A DNA stretch of 9,348 nt from Christensenella sp. UBA3792 (GCA_002369195.1 DFEW01000030.1:1-9348), one strand, 5' to 3'. Shown: positions 1-5,857, counted from the stretch's first letter. Notes: a model not told the origin generated them from the sequence alone. Made by a program: numbers and translations.

Positions 1-100
1 GCGTGACTGAGGGGTTGTTCTTCCGGCGGGCTGCCGGGGTCGTCAGCCCCTACGGCGCCTTATCCGCCGCAAGCGGTTCCCCTTCTTCTCAAAGAAACGT
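1..100. repeat. Probable end of a dispersed intergenic palindromic repeat (cut by window edge)
   Basis: No convincing gene covers this stretch. It begins with a GTGACTGAGGGG-type motif followed by a GC-rich, low-information stretch, with CCGCCGCAAGCGG (a short inverted repeat) near 64-76. From general knowledge, motifs of this kind (ctgtcacg...cgtgactgaggg) end dispersed palindromic elements scattered between genes in gut Clostridia; that assignment is from memory and not from an alignment. Reading frame 3 is open here up to 153, but it runs straight through the terminator, so it is not treated as coding. Only part of the element would be in the window. Confidence 0.35.
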
Positions 101-108
101 GCGGGTAC

Positions 109-153
109 AAAAAACGGGCTGCCGGAATACTCCGACAGCCCGCTGTCTTTTTT
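109..153 (-). terminator. Intrinsic terminator closing the foldase gene pair
   Basis: An 11-bp stem (115-125 with 132-142) with a 6-nt loop is followed on the minus strand by six T (109-114). Read on the minus strand the single non-Watson-Crick position is a T-G (U-G) wobble; read on the plus strand it is a C-A mismatch. The stem is therefore best in minus-strand RNA. A second run of six T (148-153) on the plus side means it could also stop transcription coming from the left. It lies just after the small membrane ORF that ends at 161. Confidence 0.9.
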
Positions 154-160
154 GATGCAA

Positions 161-256
161 TCAGCTCAGAAAGAAGCCGACCAAAGCGAAGACGACGCCG
201 AACAGCATCAGTCCCGCCATAATCCATGCGATCATGCGAATCGTTTTCTGCTTCAT
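161..256 (-). CDS. 31-residue single-pass membrane peptide, coupled to the foldase gene
   Basis: The minus-strand ORF starts at ATG 256-254 and ends at TGA 163-161. It encodes a short basic N-terminus (MKQKTIR) followed by about 20 hydrophobic residues ending GFFLS. Its ATG overlaps the stop of the upstream foldase gene by one base (TGATG). An AGAGGA Shine-Dalgarno sits inside the last foldase codons, 8 nt upstream of the ATG, so translation is probably coupled. The ORF ends 8 bases before the terminator T tract and stem region begins. Topology by the positive-inside rule would be N-in with the C-terminus outside. I do not recognise a family; the call rests on the start, ribosome binding site, coupling and hydrophobic composition. 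A role accompanying the foldase in the membrane is only inference. Confidence 0.6.
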   Translation of the reverse strand: MKQKTIRMIAWIMAGLMLFGVVFALVGFFLS

Positions 257-1449
257 CAGAACGATCCTCTGTATGCGTACATCGCATCGGTATAGACCGC
301 GTCGCTCATCCAGCGCTTCTGGCGCAGGCCATTCTCGGCGCTTTCACGCACACCGGGATAATAGTCGATCTTGATCGTGCCGGTCTCGCCTTCTTCGCAC
401 ATCGTGCCCTCGGCGCGGCGGAACAGATAGCCGTTGTAGCCGGTGACCGTCTCCTCGCCGTCCTGCGTGGACTTCATGGGCACGACATAGGTGCCGATCT
501 TGCCGATCTCCAGCGCCTTTGCCGCTTCGAACGTGTCGTCGTTGACGAACAGATAGCTGTGGTCGTTCTCGCCGATCGCGTACGGTCCGTCGACGATGCT
601 GCGGTACGGGTTCTGATTCTCCTCGGATTCCATCAGTTCCTCAAAGGTCATGTCGCCGTTGAGCACCTGCTGGAACACGTCGTTGATCTCGGCTTCGCTC
701 TGCTTGGTGATCTGAATGAAGTCGATGTAGAAGAAGCCGTCGGGGACGAACAGCAGCGGCATGGAGTAGCCGTACTGATACATCATCATCGAGGTGGAAT
801 ACTGACCGACCATGTAGTTTTCCTTCACGCTGTCGACCGTCTCGTGATAGTACGCCAGAACGTCTTCTTCGGTCAGGTCGCTGCCCTCGGTCTTGTAGTA
901 CTCTTCGAGCTTATCCATGTAATAGTTCGCTTCGATGCGTTCGAGGCAGTAGTCGTAGTACTTGCTCTGCGACATGCCGAGCATCGCATAATAGTTCGCG
1001 ACCTGCTTGTCGAGCGCCGCCTTCGAATAGGTGCCGTCGTTGACGAGCTGCTGGGTGTACGTCTCGACGATGCCGTCGATCTGCTGCTGCGCCGCAGTCT
1101 TGCACGCCTTGATGTCCTCATCGGTCAGCGTCAGGCCGAGTGCCTTCGCTTCCTTCGTGTAGATCTTCATCATCAGCGCCTGCGTCGCCGCGTTCTCCTG
1201 CAGACTCTTGACCTGTTCGTCGGTCAGCGAGGAGGAAGAATAGTTCTGCGCGAGGGTGTCGAACGTCATGGCGTAGTCGAGCATCGTAATCGACGCGCCG
1301 TTCGCAGTTGCCGCCACGCGCGAGCGCTCAAACGCGTTCATGCCGCGTCCGTCCTTGCGCAGGGACAGTCCCAAAACAACCGCAGCGACGATCACGACGA
1401 CCACGACGGCTGCGATCACAATGTTCCGAATGGTTTTCTTTCTTTTCAT
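256..1449 (-). CDS. Membrane-anchored SurA/PrsA-like foldase with divergent parvulin (PPIase) domain
   Basis: The 397-residue protein has a basic start (MKRKKTIRN) and one transmembrane segment at about residues 9-30. No lipobox Cys is present, so it is anchored by the helix rather than by lipid. Residues about 45-210 form a helical SurA N-terminal-type chaperone region (VAATANGASITMLDY is the usual opening of that domain). Residues about 238-350 resemble a PpiC/parvulin domain: an I-D-F-I-Q-I strand, the NDVFQQVLNGDMTFEELM helix, DTFEAAKALEIGKIGTYV, and a G-Y-N-G-Y-L-F-R closing strand. The domain is divergent, so prolyl isomerase activity is uncertain and chaperone activity alone is possible. 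It would assist folding of exported proteins outside the membrane. The ATG at 1449 is supported by AGGAG 8 nt upstream and by a strong promoter. The stop overlaps the next small ORF. Confidence 0.8.
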   Translation of the reverse strand: MKRKKTIRNIVIAAVVVVVIVAAVVLGLSLRKDGRGMNAFERSRVAATANGASITMLDYAMTFDTLAQNYSSSSLTDEQVKSLQENAATQALMMKIYTKEAKALGLTLTDEDIKACKTAAQQQIDGIVETYTQQLVNDGTYSKAALDKQVANYYAMLGMSQSKYYDYCLERIEANYYMDKLEEYYKTEGSDLTEEDVLAYYHETVDSVKENYMVGQYSTSMMMYQYGYSMPLLFVPDGFFYIDFIQITKQSEAEINDVFQQVLNGDMTFEELMESEENQNPYRSIVDGPYAIGENDHSYLFVNDDTFEAAKALEIGKIGTYVVPMKSTQDGEETVTGYNGYLFRRAEGTMCEEGETGTIKIDYYPGVRESAENGLRQKRWMSDAVYTDAMYAYRGSF

Positions 1450-1457
1450 GTTCAGTT

Positions 1458-1517
1458 CTCCTACTTATTTCCGCTTGGAATCCTATGAATTTTACACTTT
1501 TGGACAACGATTGTCAA
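1458..1517 (-). promoter_or_regulatory. Sigma-A promoter and RBS of the foldase gene, with a palindrome at the -35 box
   Basis: On the minus strand a perfect TTGACA (1517-1512) is followed after exactly 17 bases by TAAAAT (1494-1489), then AGGAG (1462-1458) 8 nt before the ATG. Transcription should start near 1482. The inverted repeat GACAA-TCG-TTGTC overlaps the last bases of the -35 box and the spacer, a position where a repressor could act. The promoter lies in the 83-bp gap after pgeF, so the foldase gene has its own transcription start even though all neighbours are co-oriented. Confidence 0.85.
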
Positions 1518-1532
1518 CGGATTTGCGACATT

Positions 1533-2387
1533 TCACGAGTTTTTCAAGATTCGCAGGTAAGCCGCCATGCCGCCCGTGCGTCCCTTGTCGCGCCGGTGCG
1601 AATAGAGGCGCGTATCCTCGAACGTGCAGACGCCCATCGGATGGATGTTTTCCGGCTTCACGCCGCTCTCCATGAACTGCGCCGCCGCAACGCGCCACAG
1701 GTCGACCGTCGCCTTGCCCTTCGCGTTGACGCCGCGCAGATCGCACTGCGGGAACGCCGCCTCGAAGTCGTCCGCGACGTCGTCGCCGACCTCGAAGCAC
1801 TTGGGACAGATCGACGGACCGATGCCGCAGACGATGTCCGCCGGCTCGCTCTTGCAGCCGTAGCGCATCATGCGGATGACTTCGCTGCCGATGCGGTCGA
1901 GCGCGCCGCGCCAGCCCGCATGACAAAGTCCGATCGCCTGTTTTTTCGGATCGTAGAAATAGAACGCCATGCAGTCCGCGTGACCGGTGATCAGCGTGAC
2001 CTCGGGATCGTCGGTCACAAGCCCGTCGCAGAACGGCAGCTCCGGCTTCGAATAGCCCTTGCCGCGGTCGAGCCGGTCGACGAGCAGCACCGTCGTGCCG
2101 TGCTCGTAATGATCGAGCACCATGCTGTCAAGCGGAATGTTCGCCGCTTCGCAGAAGATGCGGTAGTTTTCCGTTACGTTCTCGCGCTGTTCCGGTCGCG
2201 TAAAGCTGAGGTTCAAAGAGGAAAAACATCCGGTGGACACGCCGCCCGTGCGTGCCGAAAAGCCGTGGTCGATCTGCGGGTACGCCGAAAACGCCGGGAT
2301 CGTGTAGATGCCGACGCCGTTGTTCTCCCGATAGTCGAATGCCGGAACGATCTTCGCGTATGCGCGTTCAAACTCTTCCCGCGTCAT
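1533..2387 (-). CDS. pgeF: YfiH/LACC1 (DUF152) family purine nucleoside phosphorylase/adenosine deaminase-type enzyme
   Basis: The 284-residue protein has the family's full length and signatures: GFSARTGGVSTG (42-53), the metal/catalytic motif HADC (136-139), CHAGWRG (155-161), GIGPSICPKCFEVG in the middle, and a C-terminal YSHRRDKGRTGGM. The likely metal triad is His96, Cys139 and His156. Members of this family (YlmD, YfiH, mammalian LACC1/FAMIN) were formerly called polyphenol oxidases or laccases. They have phosphorylase/deaminase activity on purine nucleosides, and E. coli YfiH has been linked to removing L-Ser mis-incorporated into peptidoglycan precursors. The usual Q-x-H-G before the first His reads Y-E-H-G here (94-97). 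The ATG overlaps the nrdR stop in ATGA, indicating translational coupling in an nrdR-pgeF operon. The exact substrate cannot be read from sequence. Confidence 0.92.
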   Translation of the reverse strand: MTREEFERAYAKIVPAFDYRENNGVGIYTIPAFSAYPQIDHGFSARTGGVSTGCFSSLNLSFTRPEQRENVTENYRIFCEAANIPLDSMVLDHYEHGTTVLLVDRLDRGKGYSKPELPFCDGLVTDDPEVTLITGHADCMAFYFYDPKKQAIGLCHAGWRGALDRIGSEVIRMMRYGCKSEPADIVCGIGPSICPKCFEVGDDVADDFEAAFPQCDLRGVNAKGKATVDLWRVAAAQFMESGVKPENIHPMGVCTFEDTRLYSHRRDKGRTGGMAAYLRILKNS

Positions 2388-2839
2388 TTCTCGTCCAGCA
2401 GCCGCTGCAGTTCCTGAAGGAAGGTCTGCGAATCCTTAAACTCGCGATAGACGGACGCGAAGCGCACGTATGCGACCTCGTCGACGTCCTTGAGTTTTTT
2501 CATGACGATCTCGCCGATCGCCTCGGTGGAAATCTCGGATTCTAAAGAATTATTGATCTCGCGGCAGATCTCGTCGACCAGACGGTTCTGCACATCCGCG
2601 GGAATCGGGCGTTTCTCGCAAGCTTTGCGAATGCCGACCGCGACCTTTTCGCGCTCGAACGGCTCGCGCCGGCCGTCGCGCTTGACGACGATCACGGGAT
2701 TCTCCTCAATGCGCTCCCACGTCGTAAATCTGCGTCCGCAGGCGATGCATTCCCTGCGGCGACGGATGGCGGAATAATCTTCGTTCGGACGCGAGTCGAT
2801 GACCTTGCTGTCCGTGCCTCCGCAATACCGGCATTTCAT
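2384..2839 (-). CDS. nrdR: Transcriptional repressor NrdR
   Basis: The 151-residue protein has the normal length for the family. It begins with the zinc ribbon C3-x2-C6...C31-x2-C34, containing MKCRYCGGTDSKVIDSR and RRRRECIACGRRFTTWER. An ATP-cone follows at about residues 47-137 (VIVVKRDGRREPFEREKV through VAYVRFASVYREF). NrdR senses ATP/dATP and represses ribonucleotide reductase genes by binding paired 16-bp NrdR boxes; no such gene or clear box lies in this window. The start at 2839 is chosen over an upstream in-frame ATG at 2932. It matches the universal MKCRYC start and has GGAGG 8 nt upstream, and the extra 31 codons would run back through the promoter. It forms an ATGA overlap with pgeF. 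Confidence 0.97.
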   Translation of the reverse strand: MKCRYCGGTDSKVIDSRPNEDYSAIRRRRECIACGRRFTTWERIEENPVIVVKRDGRREPFEREKVAVGIRKACEKRPIPADVQNRLVDEICREINNSLESEISTEAIGEIVMKKLKDVDEVAYVRFASVYREFKDSQTFLQELQRLLDEK

Positions 2840-2847
2840 TGGCGTTT

Positions 2848-2910
2848 CCTCCTTGCCTATGGTGATAATCTTGGATAGTACAGTATACCACACCGGCTCG
2901 GGCATTTCCA
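2848..2910 (-). promoter_or_regulatory. Predicted nrdR-pgeF promoter and RBS
   Basis: On the minus strand TGGAAA (2910-2905, 4 of 6 to consensus), a 17-bp spacer and TATACT (2887-2882) form a plausible sigma-A promoter. Transcription would start near 2875, giving a leader of about 36 nt that contains a strong GGAGG (2852-2848) 8 nt from the nrdR ATG. The -35 element sits in the loop, and part of the -10 in the base, of a long inverted repeat (separate entry). Confidence 0.6.
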
Positions 2911-2931
2911 CTATCCCGAACCGGTGCGGCA
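2886..2931 (-). repeat. 17-bp inverted repeat / RNA hairpin between metI and nrdR
   Basis: Arms 2915-2931 and 2886-2902 are separated by a 12-nt loop. As minus-strand RNA all 17 positions pair, with three G-U wobbles. As plus-strand RNA those three become A-C mismatches, so the structure suits transcripts coming out of metI. It lacks a T tract downstream, so it is not a standard intrinsic terminator. It may be a weak terminator or mRNA 3'-end stabiliser for the met operon, or an operator, since it overlaps the nrdR promoter. Confidence 0.6.
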
Positions 2932-2993
2932 AACGAATTTACGGATTGTTCAGAATTGTACCGCATTCCCTGCGGCGGCAAAACCGCGAATCG

Positions 2994-3689
2994 TCAGCGC
3001 TGCCGCCTGTCGCTCTTTGCGGCGAGGCGGGTGCCGAGCGCCTGAAAGATCTGGACGAGCACGACGAGCAGGATCACCGCTGCCGCCATGACGCCGTACA
3101 TGTAGCGGTTGTAGCCGTAGGTGATCGCGAGCTTGCCGAGCCCGCCGCCGCCGACCGCGCCGGACATGGCGGTATAGCCGAGAATCGTCGTGAGCGCGAT
3201 CGTGCAGTTCGAAATCAGCGACGGTACGCTTTCGCGCAGCATGACCTTCGTGATGATCTGAAACGGCGTCGCGCCCATCGAGCGAGCCATCTCGATGAGG
3301 TTCGGATCGACCTCGCGCAAGCTGCTTTCGACGAGCCGTGCGATGAACGGGAACGCGGCGATCACGAGCGGCACGATCGACGCAGCGGTGCCGTACGCCT
3401 TGCCGATGATCGCGCGCGTCAGCGGGATCACGAGCACCATCAAAATGATGAACGGGATCGAACGCAGGACGTTGATCGCGATGTTCAGCGCATGCAAAAG
3501 TCCTTTGGGAAGCGGCAGCACGCCATCCTTTTCCCCTGCCACCAGCAGCACGCCGAGCGGCAGTCCGAGCGCGATCGCAAATGCGGTCGCGAGCAGCGTT
3601 GCGTACAGCGTTTCCCACAGTGCGAACGGGAACTCGTCGGAGACGATGCTCCATGTCTCGCCGATCGACTCAAAGCACAGGTTCGTCAT
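2994..3689 (-). CDS. metI: Methionine ABC transporter permease
   Basis: The 231-residue integral membrane protein has about five hydrophobic segments (roughly 25-50, 67-92, 102-120, 160-185 and 197-217). The permease EAA-type cytoplasmic loop is at about 132-160 (EMARSMGATPFQIITKVML...), followed by the GAVGGGGLG motif typical of MetI. Two copies would form the channel for D/L-methionine together with two MetN ATPases. The start codon lies inside metN, overlapping its 3' end by 20 bases. It has a strong GGAGGAGG ribosome site about 9 nt upstream, also within metN. This is the last gene of metQ-metN-metI. No standard terminator follows, only the hairpin at 2886-2931, so read-through into nrdR is possible. 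Confidence 0.96.
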   Translation of the reverse strand: MTNLCFESIGETWSIVSDEFPFALWETLYATLLATAFAIALGLPLGVLLVAGEKDGVLPLPKGLLHALNIAINVLRSIPFIILMVLVIPLTRAIIGKAYGTAASIVPLVIAAFPFIARLVESSLREVDPNLIEMARSMGATPFQIITKVMLRESVPSLISNCTIALTTILGYTAMSGAVGGGGLGKLAITYGYNRYMYGVMAAAVILLVVLVQIFQALGTRLAAKSDRRQR

Positions 3690-4689
3690 GCCCGTTCACC
3701 TCCTCCGCCGCAATGTCGGGATTCTGTTTGAGGTAGCGAAGCGCGCGTGCGAGCGCGTCCGCATCCTCCACTTCGACGATCATCGAGCCATACTCGCGGC
3801 CGGAAATCGTCTTGATCGACGCGGCAAGGATATTCGCAAGAACGCCCTGTTCGATCGCCATACGCGCGATCAGCGGGGCGGTCGCCGTGCCGGTTCCACG
3901 GAACACAATGCGGATGCAGCGCCTGCCGTCCGTCGGCGAGGAAACATGCGCATAGCCGTCCGCAAACACGAGCCGTCTTGCCGCCGCGGACTTCGGCGCG
4001 GAAAAGACCGATTCAACCGTCCCCTCCTCGACGACCGCACCGCCGTCGAGAATCGCGACGCGCGTGCAGATCTGCTCGACGACGCTCATCTGATGCGTGA
4101 TCAGAATGACGGTCAGGTGCAGCGTTTCGTGAAGCTGTTTCAATAAGGAAAGGATGTCCTGCGTCGTCTTGGGGTCCAATGCGCTGGTCGCCTCGTCGCA
4201 CAGCAGCACCTTCGGATCGGTGGCGAGCGCCCGCGCGATCGCGATGCGCTGCTTCTGCCCGCCCGACAGCTGTGCCGGATACGCGTCCGCCTTGTCCGAC
4301 AGTCCCACGAGCGAGAGCAGCTCGCGCGCACGTACAAGCGCGTCGCGTTTTTTTACGCCCGCCAACGCGAGCGGGAAACAGATGTTGTCGAGACATGTAC
4401 GCTGCGACAGCAGGTTGAAGCCCTGAAAGACCATCGAAATCTTCCGCCGCACCTTGCGCAGTTCCGTTTCGCGCAGGGCGGCGATGTCGCGTCCGTCGAT
4501 CAGCACCGTGCCGCTGCTCGGCCGTTCGAGCAGGTTGATGCAGCGCACCAATGTGCTTTTGCCCGCGCCGGACATGCCGATCACGCCGTAGATATCGCCG
4601 TCGCGGATCGTCAGCGATACATCGCGCAGCGCTTCGACCGCGCCGTCCGCGCTCTCAAACGTCTTGGAGATGTTTCGAAGTTCGATCAT
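3670..4689 (-). CDS. metN: Methionine ABC transporter ATP-binding protein with NIL regulatory domain
   Basis: The 339-residue protein has the normal MetN size. The ATPase domain shows Walker A GMSGAGKST (38-46), Q-loop Q89, signature LSGGQ (141-145), Walker B VLLCDE (161-166), and the H-loop His199 in ILITHQM. A C-terminal NIL (ACT-like) domain occupies about residues 255-330. In E. coli MetN this domain binds cytosolic methionine and shuts the transporter down (trans-inhibition), so the pump may carry its own product feedback. The ATG lies one base after the metQ stop with only a weak Shine-Dalgarno (GAAG), which suggests dependence on metQ translation. The 3' end overlaps metI by 20 bases. 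Confidence 0.97.
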   Translation of the reverse strand: MIELRNISKTFESADGAVEALRDVSLTIRDGDIYGVIGMSGAGKSTLVRCINLLERPSSGTVLIDGRDIAALRETELRKVRRKISMVFQGFNLLSQRTCLDNICFPLALAGVKKRDALVRARELLSLVGLSDKADAYPAQLSGGQKQRIAIARALATDPKVLLCDEATSALDPKTTQDILSLLKQLHETLHLTVILITHQMSVVEQICTRVAILDGGAVVEEGTVESVFSAPKSAAARRLVFADGYAHVSSPTDGRRCIRIVFRGTGTATAPLIARMAIEQGVLANILAASIKTISGREYGSMIVEVEDADALARALRYLKQNPDIAAEEVNGHDEPVL

Positions 4690-4690
4690 G

Positions 4691-5551
4691 TCACTTCAGC
4701 GCATCCAGAGAGCTCTGCTTTCCGCCGTAGAGACCGAGCGGTTCGACGTGGATCAGCGCGATCGAAACGACATGCGTGCCGTTCTTCTTGTTGAAATCGT
4801 CGAGGTACGGCTGATGCTGGAAGTAGTTCGCGTCGATCTCGCCGGAGTCGACAACGTTGTTCGGTTCGATGTAGTCGGTGAACTCCACGACCTTGAGCGT
4901 GATGCCCTTCTCGGCAAGGATCGGCTTGACGACCTCGTTCAGCACGAGCGCGTGCGGCGTCGGCGTCGCGGCGACCGTCACGGTCACGCCGTTTAAGGCA
5001 TCATAATCGATCGCGGGATCATAGCCGTCCGTCGGGTTCTCAATGACGCTGACCGCGCCGAGCTCCGTGCCGTGCGCAAGGAAGAAATCTGCAACCTGCC
5101 GGCTTTCGAGCGCCGCTTTCAGCGCAAGGATCTTCGGCTCGTTCTCGCTGCCTTCCCTGACGGCAAGCACGTTCGCATACGGCGATTCCGCGCCTTCGCG
5201 GATCAGCGCGTCCTTTCCGGGGTTCAGACCTGCGCCCGCCGCGTAGTTCGAATTGATCACGGCATAGTCGACATCCTTTAAGAGCGAGGGCAGCTGCGCC
5301 GCTTCGATCTCCTCGATGTCGATGTTGTACGGGTTCTCCGCGATGTCGAGCCGCGTCGCGGTCTCGCCCGCGCCTTCCTTGAGCTTGATCAGTCCGTTGT
5401 CCTCGAGGAGCTTCAATGCGCGCGCCTCGTTGGTCGTGTCGTTCGGTACGGCGATCGTAAAGCGCTTCGCTTCGGTCGCGGGTTTGCTGCACGCGGTGAG
5501 CGCGCCGAGGGTCAGAATCGCTGCAAGCAGCAGGGTGATTGTCTTTTTCAT
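4691..5551 (-). CDS. metQ: MetQ/NlpA-type methionine-binding lipoprotein with permuted domain order
   Basis: The 286-residue lipoprotein has a signal peptide with lipobox L-T-A-C (Cys21). Both halves of the MetQ (Lipoprotein_9) fold are recognisable, but in the reverse of the usual order. Residues 31-170 match the part normally C-terminal: TIAVPNDTTNEARALKLLE, then DIAENPYNI, EIEAAQLP, AVINSNYA and SPYANVLAVREG. Residues 187-286 match the normal N-terminal part: VTVAATPTPHA, EFTDYIEPN, DANYFQH, HVEPLGLY and SLDALK at the very end. In ordinary MetQ, SLDxLK leads straight into TVAIPNDxTN. Total length is normal, so nothing seems lost. The ORF is intact, with AAGGAG 7 nt upstream, and is followed directly by metN, so the gene is probably functional. 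It should capture methionine outside the membrane for MetN-MetI. Confidence 0.93.
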   Translation of the reverse strand: MKKTITLLLAAILTLGALTACSKPATEAKRFTIAVPNDTTNEARALKLLEDNGLIKLKEGAGETATRLDIAENPYNIDIEEIEAAQLPSLLKDVDYAVINSNYAAGAGLNPGKDALIREGAESPYANVLAVREGSENEPKILALKAALESRQVADFFLAHGTELGAVSVIENPTDGYDPAIDYDALNGVTVTVAATPTPHALVLNEVVKPILAEKGITLKVVEFTDYIEPNNVVDSGEIDANYFQHQPYLDDFNKKNGTHVVSIALIHVEPLGLYGGKQSSLDALK

Positions 5552-5580
5552 GTGTGTTCTCCTTCACTTTCTCTTTTTTT

Positions 5581-5615
5581 GCAAACAAAAACGGAAGCCG
5601 TTTTTGCGGCTTCCG
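5581..5615 (-). terminator. Attenuator terminator in the metQ leader
   Basis: On the minus strand a perfect 9-bp stem CGGAAGCCG / CGGCTTCCG (arms 5615-5607 and 5600-5592) with a 6-nt A-rich loop is followed by TTTTTGTTTG (5591-5582). The plus strand has no T run after the stem, so it acts only on transcripts heading into metQ. It lies downstream of the leader promoter and leader ORF, and its T tract ends about 30 nt before the metQ ATG. No gene ends immediately before it except the leader ORF (stop at 5643). It therefore fits a conditional attenuator better than an end-of-operon terminator. Confidence 0.9.
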
Positions 5616-5683
5616 GAAACGTCATATCATGCAGGGCGTTTTTTACACGCGGCAGCGCATGATCCGGCGAATCGTAAGCCGCA
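5605..5683 (-). promoter_or_regulatory. Candidate antiterminator pairing in the metQ leader
   Basis: The minus-strand segment TGCGGCTT (5683-5676, end of Met codon 17 through codon 19 of the leader ORF) is perfectly complementary over 8 bp to AAGCCGCA (5612-5605). That second segment covers most of the 5' arm and the loop edge of the attenuator. The two structures cannot form together. Competing pairings for the first segment also exist inside the leader ORF, for example ATGCGGC with GCCGCGT (codons 27-29). The switching order is not settled by inspection. Confidence 0.55.
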
Positions 5684-5732
5684 TCACGGGCATGCACATC
5701 ATCATGGAGCTGTTCACGGTACGGACTGCCAT
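5643..5732 (-). CDS. Methionine-rich leader peptide (29 aa) upstream of metQ
   Basis: The ORF runs from ATG 5732 to TAA 5643 with a strong AAGGAGG ribosome site (5748-5742) 9 nt upstream. It lies about 43 nt after the predicted transcription start. The peptide has Met at positions 1, 10, 11, 12, 14, 17 and 25: seven of 29 residues, including the run MMMCM at 10-14. Cys occurs at 13 and 27, and the second half is Arg-rich. It resembles no folded protein or membrane peptide, and its likely role is to let ribosomes sense charged tRNA-Met. The stop codon is 28 bases before the attenuator stem begins. Stalling at Met codons 10-14 would leave the antiterminator segment at codons 17-19 free to pair. 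It is the first ORF of the metQ-metN-metI transcript. Confidence 0.75.
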   Translation of the reverse strand: MAVRTVNSSMMMCMPVMRLTIRRIMRCRV

Positions 5733-5781
5733 CACACGCGTCCTCCTTCCCTGCGTTCATATATTGTATATGATGGGACGT

Positions 5782-5810
5782 AGTATAGCACGATCGATTG
5801 CGTTTGTCAA
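5782..5810 (-). promoter_or_regulatory. Consensus sigma-A promoter of the metQNI operon
   Basis: On the minus strand TTGACA (5810-5805, 6 of 6) is followed after 17 bases by TATACT (5787-5782). Transcription should begin near 5775, giving a leader of about 225 nt before metQ. With a promoter this strong, control is more likely to act after initiation, consistent with the attenuator in the leader. It lies back to back with the promoter of the divergent surface-protein gene, with -35 boxes about 47 bp apart. Confidence 0.88.
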
Positions 5811-5857
5811 CACCCGGTTTTCGGATTTCAAACGGCACCGGTAAGATTTGCCGGCAC

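Noticed and set aside
3..153. Open plus-strand frame at the left edge
   Set aside because: It runs through the strong terminator hairpin and has no recognisable protein character or visible start.
226..1488. 420-codon open frame on the plus strand opposite the foldase gene
   Set aside because: The translation is His/Val/Arg/Asp-rich with no domain sense. It is the antisense shadow of a real gene with GC-biased codons; the minus frame has signal, domain pattern, ribosome site and promoter.
1308..2417. 369-codon plus-strand open frame opposite pgeF
   Set aside because: Arg/Ala-rich shadow frame; the minus strand encodes the unmistakable YfiH/LACC1-family motifs.
2840..2932. 31-codon N-terminal extension of nrdR
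   Set aside because: It would place the promoter and the GGAGG inside the gene; NrdR proteins begin at MKCRYC.
2950..3654. 234-codon minus-strand frame overlapping metI
   Set aside because: Arg-rich shadow frame in an alternative phase; the metI frame has membrane segments and the EAA loop.
5552..5775. SAM (S-box) riboswitch or Met T-box in the metQ leader
   Set aside because: I could not find the S-box core stems or the conserved T-box antiterminator motif; a leader peptide with attenuator accounts for the sequence better. A covariance-model search would settle it.
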